Source: Rotaria sordida
Lineage: Eukaryota > Rotifera > Eurotatoria > Philodinida > Philodinidae
NCBI GenBank assembly: GCA_905250125.1
Contig: CAJNOL010000899.1
Coordinates: 1 to 64,000 of the forward strand
Reading direction: 5' to 3'
Length of the DNA: 64,000 nt
The notes beneath the pieces are model-generated. The model searched no databases, had not been told where the DNA came from, and worked only from the letters and a program-made list of their open reading frames with translations. A program made the translations under genes and the position numbers. Shown here in pieces: positions 47,242 through 61,837 of the stretch; positions within the stretch are counted from its first letter, which is position 1, and every line of letters starts with the position of its first letter.

Positions 47242-50200
47242 AGGAGACATTCCTAGGTACCCAAGTGTTTTCAAGTTGGGACTTAGCGTATCTTGTAGAC
47301 CTTAGTGAGCTGTGTCTATGGTAAAAAGAGTTCCTGCTTATGGCTTGTTTCTGAGGAGGTCAAACGTTTTTAGTGAATTTTTGCTGTAGGGCCTCAGTTT
47401 TGCAACAAGACCATATTTTCGAATTTCGACCTGAAACTTTGCCTACATAAAGATCTCAATTAGATGAGGAAATAGGAAGGAATATTATGGGCAAGAACAA
47501 TGGATGCTAAAGATGTGCTCGAATTGGTCAGGTCAAGCGGGACTAAACCATCAGTGTTACCAGATTGACAGCTGATAAGCTCACTACCCAACCCAGATTC
47601 TTCAAACTTTTCTACTTCAATTTGATTTCACTGTTCAACAAGCTTTAATGTGAAACATTTTTAGTTAAAAAGATATTGACGATTTGATATAGGATATATC
47701 AAGAGAGCTATGGACTAAACATTGATGAGATACAATAACATGCATTCAGATTTTGCATAATTTTAAACATCTTCGTAGTTTTTCAGTTTTTTTTAATTAG
47801 AATTTGATGATTTACAATAGTTTCAAGCATAACTCAAGATGAAAAAGTTGGGAAAAAAATTATGCATTTTTTTTTTTTATTAAACTGATCAGCAATTAGA
47901 TGAATATTTGTAGTCGTTAGAGGAAGTATCACAATTTATAAAAATATATTGATGAACTGATTTGTATTTTATGATTTTTCTAGCCTAATTTCTCAGACTA
48001 GTACTCTCACAATACACAGAATATTCATAAAGAACAACGAAGTAAACTGGATTGAAACAATGAATTAATACTAATGATTACTAGTGCCGTTCCACATTTA
48101 TTGGAATTATCTGTATCATTGTGATTTGTCAATGCTCAATAGATAACGGATTATGATGTCAAGGCTGTTTTATTTAAACCTAAAAAATTTTTCAATTAAT
48201 CTGAACGAGCTTTGTTATTTTCTCGAATTACGTACAGAAAGACATGTATTTTGCGATGTTTTAACTTGCGACAACTAATAAATCAAATATCTTAGCTATC
48301 TATAAGTAGTTTTCAGAGAATCCATTCAAGCAATAAAACCGCTGAAGGAGTGAATATTTCTCCAAAGATTTGTTCGTGCAAAGCGAAAACCAAAGGATGA
48401 AGAACATCATGATTTTCTGAAGAAACTTGAAGAACAAAGTTTTGTAAATTTTTCTATTAATAATCGAAAATGATTGCAACATTTATCGCCGAAAACAAGA
48501 TTACCGAAACTCGTGCCGAAATGAATATTGTTGAAAAGAGACATCACCGCATAAAATGAAGAAAAAAAAACGAATAAAATATTATAAACATTTTATGAAG
48601 AATTGACATTTAAGATTTAAGAAATTTCGAGTATTCGTTACAACATGTTAAGAGAGAAAAAAAAATTGAATATTCTGAAGAGCAAATATCCTTCTATAAG
48701 TTCATATTGAATGAGACTTTCTATACTTTGGATTGATAGAATTTTAATCAAAAGATAAACATTAATATAAATAAATAATTATATATAGTCAAACAAAAGG
48801 TGAAATTAGAATAACATAAAATTTCACGATATCGTATTTATTTATTCATAACTTTTTTTCTAATTATGGTTATGGACAAAATGAAAAACATTGGGTGGTC
48901 TATTTCATTTTATCTAGTTCTTTATGATTCAATAATTACATTCGTGACAAGAGTTCTAATTTCATCAAAGAAGTTTATTGGCAATTTTACTCTTCATTTT
49001 GACTTCAAATGAATGGTTAACATGATTTACCCGGTGACATACAGATGTTTTTGATTGCACTACTATTGACAATCAATCAAGTATATATATGATAATGATA
49101 TCCAACAGATTTCATTGAAAAAAAGCTTAAAAGTGTTTGCAGAATTTTTCCAAATATTTCAAAATCAAAGATCGAATAGCCATCGAAAATGTTGAAGTTT
49201 TTTACACATATATGACGCCAATCTTATAAACTTTTTCTAGTTGTATCGACTTGATTAGATCCAGTTGCATGAATGCTAATTGATGAATTACCATCAAAAA
49301 GCTCATAGTACTTTCTAAAAACATATTTAAATCATCATTATATTTTTCTATGCATAGAAAATATTTACAGAAAGCTAAGACAAACAAGAAAAAAATTATT
49401 TATTACTAAAAAAATGCGAAGTCAATGTTCTTCTTCTTTAATTTTTCTGGCTTCTTTTCAAAATCCATATTTTTAACTATGATAAAGTTCATATTTTCAC
49501 GACGCAAGCTTCTACTCTATTCTATTGTCATCATTTTTATGCTAATTGTCACTGTTATTCTTGTTGTCTAACTGTGATTAAGCGAAAATCTTATCAATCG
49601 GTGACATCCACCACTCAAGTAGCTCTTTCATCGACTTGTAAGTTTGTCGATATACTCGTCTTCGAAGAATTGTTCTTTTCTATTGCTTACGAAACTAAAA
49701 ATAATTAAAAGAGAGTTCATTATTAGCAAGCCATCAGTAACTTCTTATGGTCAACTATGTGTATGAGTGTGCAAAATCTTTATGACAATAAACATGTTCA
49801 CTCAAAGTTAATCAATTTCGTTTTGTAATCATATGCATCCATGCAACTAAAGAATTCTTTCTCTTTCAATTCCATGTCAAAGATGAAAATTCTTTATATT
49901 GTTTCTTTTTTTCCCAACCACCATGATCACAATCAAAATCACGACATCAAATAAACAGTTTTTCATGTTGATGCATCACGTTATGCAACACTTCATTATT
50001 GAATTAAATCACATTTCTAGTCACCTCATCGAATCTATGGACAATGATATCATTGACAAATGCGTTTAATTGTTCTAATTCTTACAAGAGTTGGATATAA
50101 GATAGCATGCAATAAAACTCTTTATGTCTAGCAGAATCTGTTACGACCAGTACAAACCCCATGACAACTGCCACAAAGAGCATTGCGAGGACAACTACGA

Positions 50201-50244
50201 CCATTTCATGTAAGTTCAAAGGTTTGCATGTTAGGATATGATTT

Positions 50245-50750
50245 TCTAGTCTCAATCCTGTTCACTCCTTGAGAAAACTTGCAGAATTTTTTCAGGACCC
50301 TGAATCTCATGAATCTTGTGAAGTTTTATTTAGGATTTTATGTCAAATTCTAGTAATTCCTGTTTCCAGGATTTTTCAAGGTGAAATAAGATCTTGTTCA
50401 GGATTTCTTCAAATTCCTGATCAGATATTTTTTCAATTAGAAATACAGAATCCTATCAAGGATCCCTTCAAAATTATGAGAGAGGACTTTCCTACGATTT
50501 TATCAGGTTCTCGTTAGGATTAAGGTTACATTTTCGTATCAGAATCTTGTCAGAAGTGATAGCCACATCAGAGACGGATCTTAGAAAGAAAATAACAAGA
50601 TCAGTCAGAATACGAAACTGATTAAACCTGCAAAGCTTCAATTAGAATCTTGTTCAGAACTTTTTAACTAAATGCATTTCCAAATATTGTAAGACAATGG
50701 TAATCCTAATCAGGTTCTTAATAGGAAAATGTAGGACTTAGTAAAGACCT
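50245..50750. repeat. AGGATTT/AATCCTG word cluster
   Basis: About 500 bp in which AGGATTT, TCAGGA, AATCCT and ATCTTGTTCAGG recur every 20-40 bp in both orientations. It runs up to the N gap. The open frame at 50269-50517 is a by-product of the repeated words. Confidence 0.6.
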
Positions 50751-50751
50751 T

Positions 50752-50851
50752 NNNNNNNNNNNNNNNNNNNNNNNNNNNNNNNNNNNNNNNNNNNNNNNNN
50801 NNNNNNNNNNNNNNNNNNNNNNNNNNNNNNNNNNNNNNNNNNNNNNNNNNN
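50752..50851. other. assembly gap (100 N)
   Basis: Exactly 100 N, the usual placeholder for a gap of unknown length. The distance and order across it are not guaranteed. Confidence 0.98.
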
Positions 50852-51494
50852 TTTTTTTACCAAAATGATCAGTGAAACGAGCTCTACAAAATCCTCTAGA
50901 CGAAAAAATTTTCTGAAAAACTTATAGTTTTCGTAATTGACTATTAATGAACATATCTATCAAAAATACGTGTCGCGTTAATTTTGTCCTTGGTAGTATA
51001 ATTCTTAAGAAGATGGAATTTTTTAATTTGATTAATCTTTGATAGATATTAAAAAGTATCGATTTATTGAATTAGTATTAGTTTCATTGATATTTACTAG
51101 CCAATTATCTAGTCTTTTATTCTATTTCAGTAATATATCATACAATATTATTTAAACATATAATCCTAGAAAAAAGAAATATGTAAGGATAAAGTACATT
51201 TTATTCAAGATCTCAATGTATTGCTATCAGGAGTGCAGAATCTGCCGTAAAAACGAAAAATTTCTCCAAACGCTAAAATTATTTCGAAAAATTTCCCCAA
51301 CTAAAAAAAAAATAAAAAGTAAGGCTTTCGTGTATGGAATATGTATCTATACAGAAAGAACACTGCAACAGAGCTAATTAAGACAAATAGCGTGGTATAA
51401 AAAATAATCCGTTCTATTGATCATCGATTAACACTGGTAATCTTGATACTTGTTTTTTTCTCAAACGATTTAGCACAATTGAGCTAGATGATAT

Positions 51495-51630
51495 GAGCAG
51501 GGTGACCAGATCTTCCGATTTGGCAGGAAAAATTCCGATTTTCGAAGTTTCTTCCAATGACTTTGCGACCTTCCGATTTCTTCCGATTTTCGAACTTTTT
51601 TCCGATTACTTTCCGATTTTTGATTTTTAA
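51495..51630. repeat. TTCCGATTT word cluster
   Basis: TTCCGATT or close variants occur about seven times within 130 bp (for example CTTCCGATTT, ATTCCGATTTTCGAA, TTTCCGATTACTTTCCGATT), nearly all in one orientation. Confidence 0.75.
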
Positions 51631-51989
51631 GGGTAAAAGAATCACTCATTTTTGATAGTCAGTTTCTATACTATTCGATCGAGAACTTAATTCTGAACAA
51701 AACTGTATAAATGTTTTTGAGTAAAAAGCATAAATTGATTAGAAAATCTTTAAGATATTGTCACAATGGTGTTATGCACAGATTGTGCCAGGATATTGTA
51801 TACCTTCGTTCTCCAAGTTCAATTCAGAACCGGAGGCATTTTTTCTGTTTTAATAGTATTTTTCAAGAGCTACAAAACTAGAGATAAATCAATATCAGAA
51901 AAATTTGTCAATTGTCTCTTTGCATGGATATATTGTTATTCATTCTTATAAAATATGCACCATTCGATAGGTGTGGGTGTAGATCAGAG

Positions 51990-52115
51990 ATGAGCACAGG
52001 ACAAGCTTTTTTGTCCTGTCCTGCTCTGTCCTATGATCGATCCTTGTCCTACTGAGCGGCAGGACAGGATCAAAACTGGTTTGTCGTTCTGTCCTGTTTT
52101 TCAGGATAGGACATT
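51990..52115. repeat. GGACAGGA/TCCTGTCC word cluster
   Basis: TGTCCT and AGGACA recur about ten times in both orientations (TGTCCTGTCCTGCTCTGTCC, GGCAGGACAGGATC, CTGTCCTGTTTTTCAGGA), forming several overlapping hairpins. Confidence 0.75.
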
Positions 52116-52796
52116 TTCTAAGATAAAAATAAGATTTTTAATTTTCAATTACGTAACATATATGTTTAACTCTTCAACCATCTTATAACTAATCTATGTA
52201 ATGATTTTATCATATTCTGAGCACCCTTTTCATTTTATTTTATTGACTATTTGAATCCATGTTGAGGTAGAGCAGATTTTGTTGATGACGAAACATCCGA
52301 TTGACCGAAGATGTTGAAGAAAACACAATTATAGCATATTTATTTCATGTTCCTTAAACCTATTGTTCTACTTCCTGTAGAACCAATGAATATTTGACAG
52401 CATTCGAAGCAGCTAGCATATACGAAGATACGTTAATATTAATTAGGTTCATCTAATGTAGCTGAACATCAAAGAAAAAATTCCGTTCAGATAATGATAC
52501 TGTTGATGATTCAGTTTTTATGAATGGACATTTATTTTCTGTAAGGTGCCCGCAATTCAAAAATGCAGTACTATCTTAGCTTTCGGTCGAAAGCTACATA
52601 GTTAGATAGCCCTAACTGAGCTGATTCCGAATATCACCTTTGTATTCGAATTCGATTAAGTTTTCGGGAAGAAATCCTCAAAATACAAAAAACACCAAGA
52701 GAACGAAAGATTTGCATCGCTTTGAGAAAACTTGAGATTTCGGTCCTTTCCGCTCATTATAATTTTTTGAATTTGATATATTTGGATTCATTATTG

Positions 52797-52862
52797 AAAA
52801 CTGAGTCTAATCATGTGCTTTTCAGCCACAAAGAACAAAAGCACTCTGTTGCACAATTTTGA
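52797..52862 (-). repeat. dispersed repeat fragment (partner at 47176-47241)
   Basis: Inverted copy of the block at 47176-47241; see that entry. Confidence 0.7.
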
Positions 52863-53954
52863 CAACAGTAGGGGCTCGCCATGATGAACTACTTCTCTCG
52901 CAAACCTATCTTCTCTGTCGTTTCGAAACTTTTCTCTGATCGTCATACATCATTCGAATCACCATTTAAAGTCGAACAAAAGTATGGATTGCTTTTTTCA
53001 AAAAGTTATTTTCTCATGGAGAAATGTAGACTTCATTGGAAAGAAAAATGAACGTGAAAAGACATTTTTTTAAACACTGCTCTTTTTTTTCACTCATTTT
53101 CAGTTTTCACATCTGTATATAGGTTAGAAACAATGTAGAATACGATGATCATACTCATTGATAATACAGACATTATCTAGTAGGTCTCCGAACACCTTGG
53201 CTTACAAGAAATAGCTGGTTTCGCTATTCTATTTCTATGGAAAAGTTCTCAGTGTGAAAGAGAGTTCAATTTATGGAAGAAAGTATCAGACCTCTGTTGG
53301 CACAATGCAGAAGTTTTTCGCAGCAAAGAATAGGAAATAGGACAAAGCCAAAGGCAATCACGACTCCAGATTGGCGTTCGAGACTTTTCGATGCAAAACC
53401 ACATTATCTACGCAAAGGTTACTGAAGAACAACTTGAAAACTTCACTGTACAATTGGCCTTGGTTGTACACGGTTGGAAATAATATTATTTACAACCCTG
53501 TAGAGATAGATGTCGTTACTATGAATATTAATCTATCGTCGTGATTCTTTAAAATAAATGATAAAGATATATAAAGCATTTATTTTTGCAAAGAATAAAG
53601 AAAAAGATGAACTTAACTGAAGGAAAAAGAAAATATTCTTTTAATGAAGGAATCCGTAGAGGAGAACAAGAAATACAAGATAACATGAGAGTGTGGATGT
53701 GGGTATGAATCTTTTCTCCATCTCCATCTCCATCTACACTCACACCCACATTCACCTCGCGTTCTATCATTGATCAGATAAAATGATCTGTAAGAGATGA
53801 AAACCGATGTTTTAAAAGCAAGGCAACAGGAATTTAGCGAATGCTTATCGAACAGATTTCAAGGTTGGCGGGTTGGTCTGGGTGTGGATTTTCTTTTCAT
53901 ATCCACATACTCATGTAGTGAGATTTAGAAGAACATCAAACGAAAGAAGACTGG

Positions 53955-55340
53955 TTAACCAACGGTTTTCGATCGATTATAGCGATGTGGTATCGATGTT
54001 GATAGCGGAACAAATATTTCAGTTATCCATAAAACCATTATAGGTACAGACTCAGTTGGAAATTCATTCTTCTGTACTTGATATTGCTTATGTTGAAGCA
54101 TCAATATGCTATCTGAACCATTATACATATCTTTTCGACGAATTAAATTTACTTGCAGCAAAATTACTTGTATTATTGTTAACTCATATATCTGAAACCT
54201 TGAAAGATCATCTCAATATTGAATTGGTATCATCTGACATTCATGTATTCTAACAATTATTGATTTACAATTATTTGTTGATGGAGGTGATGCAAAAGAA
54301 AATGATATCATACGTCAAGCCTTTTCATTACTAATCTCAAACAGGAAAATTGTATCATTTGCTTGTTCAAGAAAAATGACTTTGAATATTTCAAAAATCT
54401 ATTGATATCTTGAACAAAAACTCAAATATTTGTTATGGGAACTCTTTCGGACGAAGAAGAATCCATAGGCAAGTTGCTTGAATTATTAAATTTATATTTC
54501 AAAGAAACATTGATATTCGATTGTTTTAGAGAAGCAGTCATGATCATGTTAATCAATTTTCAAATATCTGAAAAAGATCTAACTGTAAAACGAAAAATGC
54601 CATATTAGGAATTCACTGGTCTTTCTATTTGGATACATATGATCTGCCGATTAAGAAATTTAACTTTTATTAACAAAGGAATACCAATATCGTTGCTAGC
54701 GACAAAAAAACAAAACTGAAAGTTCTAATCTCGTTATCGCTAGTCAATACGTAGAATTAAAACAATTTGTAGCACCATTCATACGCATTCCAACAAATGC
54801 TATTTTTACAGCGTTGTTTATAATGATTTTTTGGATGAATTAGTACCTTTGCTTTGATGTAAGAAAGTTAGTTATAAATTCAAATATATCTAATGACATT
54901 TTAGATGCAGAAAAATAGTGCGTTAATTAAAGTTGTCGTTTGATGTCTCCGGTAAAAGCAATGAGAAAGGGTGTGCTATTTTATATTATCTTTTAATTCT
55001 ATTTACACATCAATTAAATTGCGATGAGTTTAAACTGAACTTTAAAAGTCAAAATTGTGTTAATTTAATTGAAATCAAATCAACAGAAAATGACACTGCC
55101 TAGTCGATACTAAAAAAAAGGCAAAGTCGAAGGCAAAATGTTGTATAATCTATCTTTTGTTATTTGTTGAGTAATTATAATTATTAATTATTTTCGTTTT
55201 TACTTAATAGTAATAAAAATCCATCGTTTATCGATTATTATATGGCACCTTATTTTCTTATTAGATATACGACAGAATCTTATATTTCTGAGCTTGATTT
55301 TGTTGATATCCTATATGAAGATAAATTTTTTCATAATTAA
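53955..55340 (+). pseudogene. decayed protein-coding region, family unknown
   Basis: Several protein-like open runs in changing plus frames, separated by stops: VLDIAYVEASICYLNHYTYL with FDELNLLAAKLLVLLL (open to 54253); DGGDAKENDIIRQAFSLLIS near 54280; MGTLSDEEESIGKLLELLNL with YFKETLIFDCFREAV (54435-54608); FDVSGKSNEKGCAILYYLLI with HQLNCDEFKLNFKSQNCVNL (about 54930-55100); and MAPYFLIRYTTESYISELDF ending near 55340. Their shared direction and composition suggest one gene broken by many frameshifts and stops. No family is recognised. Confidence 0.45.
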
Positions 55341-56167
55341 CTAATTTGTTTTAGTTCATGATCTCAATTGCCTATGAGAATATTTTATGAGTTCATCAAT
55401 GAAAAATAATATCATGAGTATTTTCACATTGGTTCTTCTGACATGCAGCATGACAATATCAAGAAAGATAAACGATCAAAAATACGGTAAGACACATGGC
55501 TTTTTTAATAGAAAAGAACTTCATAAATGTTTCTTTTCTCATTCTCACTGAAAATATTGAACATATTTCAAAATTTTTATGATTCATTGGAAATTAACAT
55601 AGATATTTTGTGAATCGATGAGAGTAGAAGAATCACTGGTATGAGAAAAGAAAGCGAGAAAGAATTTGGGAGTGACTACTAGTCACTTTAAATTTTTTTA
55701 TATCATAGATAGGTGTGTGACAATTTCATGCCGACTAGCTGCACGAATTTCAATCATCGGACTCTTCACCTGAACGAAATCTGATGATCAGCTCTCTGCA
55801 TATGAACTGAGATTACTAAACACTTCATTTTATCATACCCATGAAGACTAATAATATTTCCATTTTAAGATCACGTCAGCTAAACTGCAAATTTGTACTG
55901 AGAAGGAGTTGTAACAAGTATAAATAGGTAGGATAAAAAGAAGTGCTCACCAAGTCATCTTATATGAAATGAGCTAATTATAAGATCCAACTCATACGGC
56001 AAGAGTTAGTCATTAGAGACTCAACTCATGTAAAAAAAACTAGATGATCCAAACCAGTTCAGTTAATTAGTACGAAACTGCCACACATCTCATCAATAAA
56101 TAATTGATAGTGTTTCTAGAAAATTCGATGATTTAAATAAAAGATATGAATTTTATTTTGTCAATAT
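55341..56167. other. spacer, no gene seen
   Basis: AT-rich, no frame or repeat recognised. Confidence 0.45.
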
Positions 56168-56455
56168 CATTAACACATAGAATTTGCCAATCCTCAAATG
56201 CGTTTGATGTACTGATTTTTTTTAATGATCATTTATTGAATCTTTAGTAATGAAACTTAAATAACAGATATTGATTTTTAGAAATATCAACATCTTTCTG
56301 ATTTTTTTTGAGATACATTGAAATTTTTTGTATACTGACACTTATGAACTTCGTTCATCATATGCAATGTAGGTTTCGATCACTATAATCTTTTGTTTTA
56401 TTTTTCTTTGATCTTAATTTTACAATGATAATTATTCAGCAAATGCATTACTGAT
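56168..56455 (-). pseudogene. truncated dead copy of the 5' end of the ATP-grasp gene
   Basis: Matches exons 1-2 and part of the intron of the gene at 44464-45991, same strand. The exon 1 counterpart (56455 to about 56370) keeps TCAGCAAATG, ATAATCTTTTGTTTTAT and TCGATCACT; the exon 2 counterpart (about 56255-56168) keeps TTTAGTAATGAAACTTAAAT and AATTTGCCAATCCTC. The original start codon is changed (ATG to ATC at 56455-56453). Retention of intron sequence shows DNA-level duplication, not retrocopying. The rest of the gene is absent; NOA1 begins 40 bp further on. Confidence 0.8.
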
Positions 56456-56495
56456 TTTTATTTTTGGTTATCGGTTATTAGAACAACAACAATGT

Positions 56496-59400
56496 TTATT
56501 TTTTATGTTCAGTACGTCGACGATGTTTATTTTGTTCTCCTTTCCATAATTTTTCATTTATAATCATTTCAAGTTCATCTGACTGATATTCATTATTATC
56601 TTCATTTTCTTGTTGATCTTCTTTATAAATATGTTTATTAAAGAATGGTGTTTGTTCTATTTGTGCACCACGTAAATGAATTAAATATTTAAGTAATGGT
56701 GGTTGTCGAAGATGAATACCAAGACCATCCGGTGTCATTACATCAAATACTACATATTGATCACGACTACATTGAACACTAGCCCAACCTAAATTTAAAA
56801 TTGTTATTTGAAGATAATATTTGTCACGTCTACCATAAAAATTACGGAAAAAAATAGATTGATAAGACAAACTAGAGTAGTAGTTAGAGATGTACCAGCG
56901 TCTGTCTTTTTTGTCAACACAAGTCGTGACTTCATTTATTCACACTATGAATTTATTAAAAGGAATGGATACGTTTAAAAGTTAAAAGTGTTGAATGTTG
57001 TCGTTTTTTGAAGAGAAATCAACATGAAGATCTAACTCAGGATACAACCCTATATCTAATGTAAATCTAATAAAAATATACATACCTGCTGATGATAAAA
57101 CAATATCTCCAGCAGCTTCTTCTTCTCCAATGCCAAGAATTTCAATAGTTGGGCCAATAAGTCGAGGCGGATCTTGAAGACGACCATTTATTCGATTTTG
57201 CGGTACCTAAAGAAAAAAAATCCTGCGTATAGCGATATAAAGCAAAAAATGACTGCTAACTCCAAGTTGATTTTTTTCCAGAGCATTTTCATAAAATTTT
57301 TCAACATCTTTTGTTTGTATCACATTAATTGGCAAACGAGATGTTGTCATTAATGAAATAGTTGCTTGACCATGATTTGTAATCTAAAAGAAAGAGTAAC
57401 AATATATATATGATAAAACAAGGAACAAGAATTTACATCTTTAACATCAATCCTTGCAACACCACCAATTAATATTGTTTGTCCAACATCTAATAAAATA
57501 TTCACCGGTCGAATAGCAGTTGATTGATGATCAAAAAATGAAAGTTCTGTTTGATTACTACATTTATTAATCATCTTCAACAAAAAAATTAATTAAAATC
57601 TAATGAAAAAAACAAAAGTTTCTTTTTACTTGTTCAGGTAAAATAACTCCCGGTGTATCAAAAAGCCATTTTTCATTTTTATATGAACCGGGATTAAAAG
57701 CTCGCATTTTCTTTTGTCGATAATTTATATAATTATGTTCACTTGATTCGAATGAACGATCTTCATTAAAAGAATTTTCACCAGATGAATATGTATATGA
57801 TGCGCCACTTTTTGGTAAATTCATTTCAGATTCAAATCGACGACGCCATTTTACTGTTGATTCAACATTTTCTAAAATTTTATCTTCAATATCTTATTCA
57901 TTGAAAGACAAGAAAACGAAACATACCGGCAGTAGTTGTTTCATTTTCAATTGAATTATCATCATCATCATCTGGTATAGTTTCGTTTTCTTCTCGTTCT
58001 TTCAAGCGTTCTTCACGCATAAATTGATTTTTTCCAGTTCGTAATTGAATTGGAAAACGAACAACATTCATTGTTGTACCTAAATAAAACAACACTAATC
58101 ATAATAAATTTTTCAATAAATATTTTACCAGGAAGATTTGATACAGTTGCAGGTTGAATACAATCAAGTGCATGAATATGACAAAGATCAGAATCAATAA
58201 GACTATTGAATAAACTACTTTTTCCGGCATTTGTACCTCCGAGTAGATAAACACCACCTAGTATTTTATATTACAGTAAAGAAAAAAGACAAATGAAAAC
58301 AGTAAAGACAAACCATGTTGTGACCAATAACGAAATACTTTGGAAATTAATTCTTCAATACCATATCCAGTTCGAGCACTGATTAAACCATAATATTTAA
58401 CTAAATGTTTTCCTAGACCACGTTTTGTACATTCATTTTCAAGACATTGACGAACATTAGACAAATACGTTTCATTGTCTAAAATAAATTTATTATTCGT
58501 TTGAATAGATTCTTCATCGAATCTTTGATAAGTTTACAAAAAAAAAGTTCATTTTCTCAATTAATACTAATTCATTATAAATCGATCTACTAAGTAATAA
58601 GATACCTGTATTAATCTGCGTCTTTATATGATGAAAATTATGAATATAGTAAAGATCTATGGGAGATTTTTTTTCTAGGTACTACTTTAAAAAAAAACTT
58701 GCCTTTGGGTAGTAGGTCAACTTTATTGCCAAGAACAAATATAATATTCGATGAAGTATGATGATTTTTTGCTGTTTCATCAATAAGATGTGCCCATAAT
58801 CGACTAATTGAATTTGGTATATCAAGAAGATCGACAATTAAAATAATTAAAGCACGTTTTCGTTTTATTTCTGTTAAAATATCTTTATAAACTTGTTCGT
58901 TAACTTCACAATGTGATATTTCATTTGTATATTTAAAAAGAAAACATCGTTGACATTGACTTGTTCGTTTTTGTAAGTTTGTTGAAAGATAATGTTTATA
59001 GATTTCAACTGGTACAAAACCACTTGAATATATATATGTGAAAAAATAAATAATTCTATCAAAAACATAATAATAATTTCTTACGACTTAGTTTTATCAG
59101 CACATTGAAGTGATGCTCCACAACCAAAACAACGAGCTGTTTCATGAATAGGTATTGTTTTATCTTCTGTTCCTAAATTCATTTGAAAATGATTTTCTAC
59201 AGATGGAAAAGCAACAACAGGTGGATGAGGTAAATCATCTTCATCTTCATTTATTGACAAAATAATATCATCTTTTGGTATTTGTGAAAGAAGATTTTCT
59301 GCTCGACCTGTTGTTCGTGAATGTTGTCGAACAAGATATTTTTTATTTTCAGATAATTGACCACCAAAACGAACAGCATATGATGGATCTTTAGAAAGTA

Positions 59401-59575
59401 TTTGACGAACTACAGGTGAGAGATTATCTAATGAAACAGGTTTTGTTTCAGTAATAATATGTTTTTCATTAGTTAATAATGATTTAGAAGAACGACGATT
59501 TGATCGAAAACGACAAGCATTAATTTTAATAGATATTGAACGATGAAATAATGATATTCTTCGAAAATTTAACAT
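56496..59575 (-). CDS. NOA1: NOA1/YqeH-type mitochondrial GTPase (circularly permuted)
   Basis: Ten exons, minus strand: 59575-59085, 59022-58703, 58478-58314, 58257-58129, 58079-57927, 57871-57630, 57574-57437, 57383-57261, 57206-57086, 56788-56496; all phases match, total 724 aa (human about 700). The N-terminus MLNFRRISLFHRSISIK is a typical mitochondrial presequence; an upstream in-frame ATG at 59620 would add 15 residues. A Zn finger CFGC (149-152) pairs with CQRC (187-190). G motifs are in permuted order: G4 NKVD (263-266), then G1 GGTNAGKSS (332-340), then G3 DTPG (491-494). C-terminal TRAF-like region (VARIDVKD, WASVQCSRDQYVVF) and a basic tail. NOA1 is needed for assembly of the mitochondrial small ribosomal subunit. 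Intron 2 uses a GC donor (GCAAGT). Head-to-head with GAPDH. Confidence 0.92.
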
Positions 59576-61395
<1,820 letters not shown>

Positions 61396-61837
61396 ACTTG
61401 AAAAGTACATTAAATGTTCATGATCATAAACAATTAGCTTTTTTTTTATGTAGTTTAACTTTCTTCTTGAATTCACCCCTTACCCTAGCAGAAAGATGTT
61501 GCTGTACACCACCCTACTCTTCTAGTTTGTATAATTATTTTTATTTACTTGTAAGATGAAATAAAAAGAATCATACTTTTTTTCTTTCCTTCAGAATAAA
61601 TTTAGATGTATACTTATGGTACATGATTAAATTTAGTCAAAAATGTTTTGTTGTTTTGAGAAAAGAAAAAAAACAAGTTGTGTACTTTTTCAATAACATC
61701 CAGGTGAAAAGAGAAAAGAAATGCATTATGAAAATGATTCAAAATCATCAATTTTGTAGGTCAATGAATTGTAGAACTTTTTTTTAAAATGTATTTATAC
61801 TTTTGAATAAGACTATTTAAAAAAAAGAGTTTGTTGA
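61396..61837. other. GAPDH 3' flank
   Basis: Contains the 3'UTR and poly(A) signal, then AT-rich DNA; no other feature seen. Confidence 0.5.
61560..61565 (+). terminator. GAPDH polyadenylation signal
   Basis: AATAAA about 165 nt after the GAPDH stop, followed by a T-rich stretch (CATACTTTTTTTCTTTCC). It is the first AATAAA after the stop. Confidence 0.6.

Larger units (their letters stand above)
45992..53949. other. 8-kb region without an intact gene, including an assembly gap
   Basis: AT-rich with scattered GC-richer relics. Notable contents: a 65-bp unit at 47176-47241 repeated inverted at 52797-52862; a moderately GC-rich stretch at 47200-47640 with no coding frame; word clusters at 50245-50750, 51495-51630 and 51990-52115; 100 N at 50752-50851; a GTGTGGG-type hairpin at 53693-53757. 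Open frames here (48300-48482, 49202-49387, 50269-50517, 51766-51951, 53549-53770) look like chance. Confidence 0.55.

Noticed and set aside
50269..50517. 82-codon open frame left of the gap
   Set aside because: Made of the recurring AGGATTT/TTCAGGA words; repetitive peptide, not a gene.
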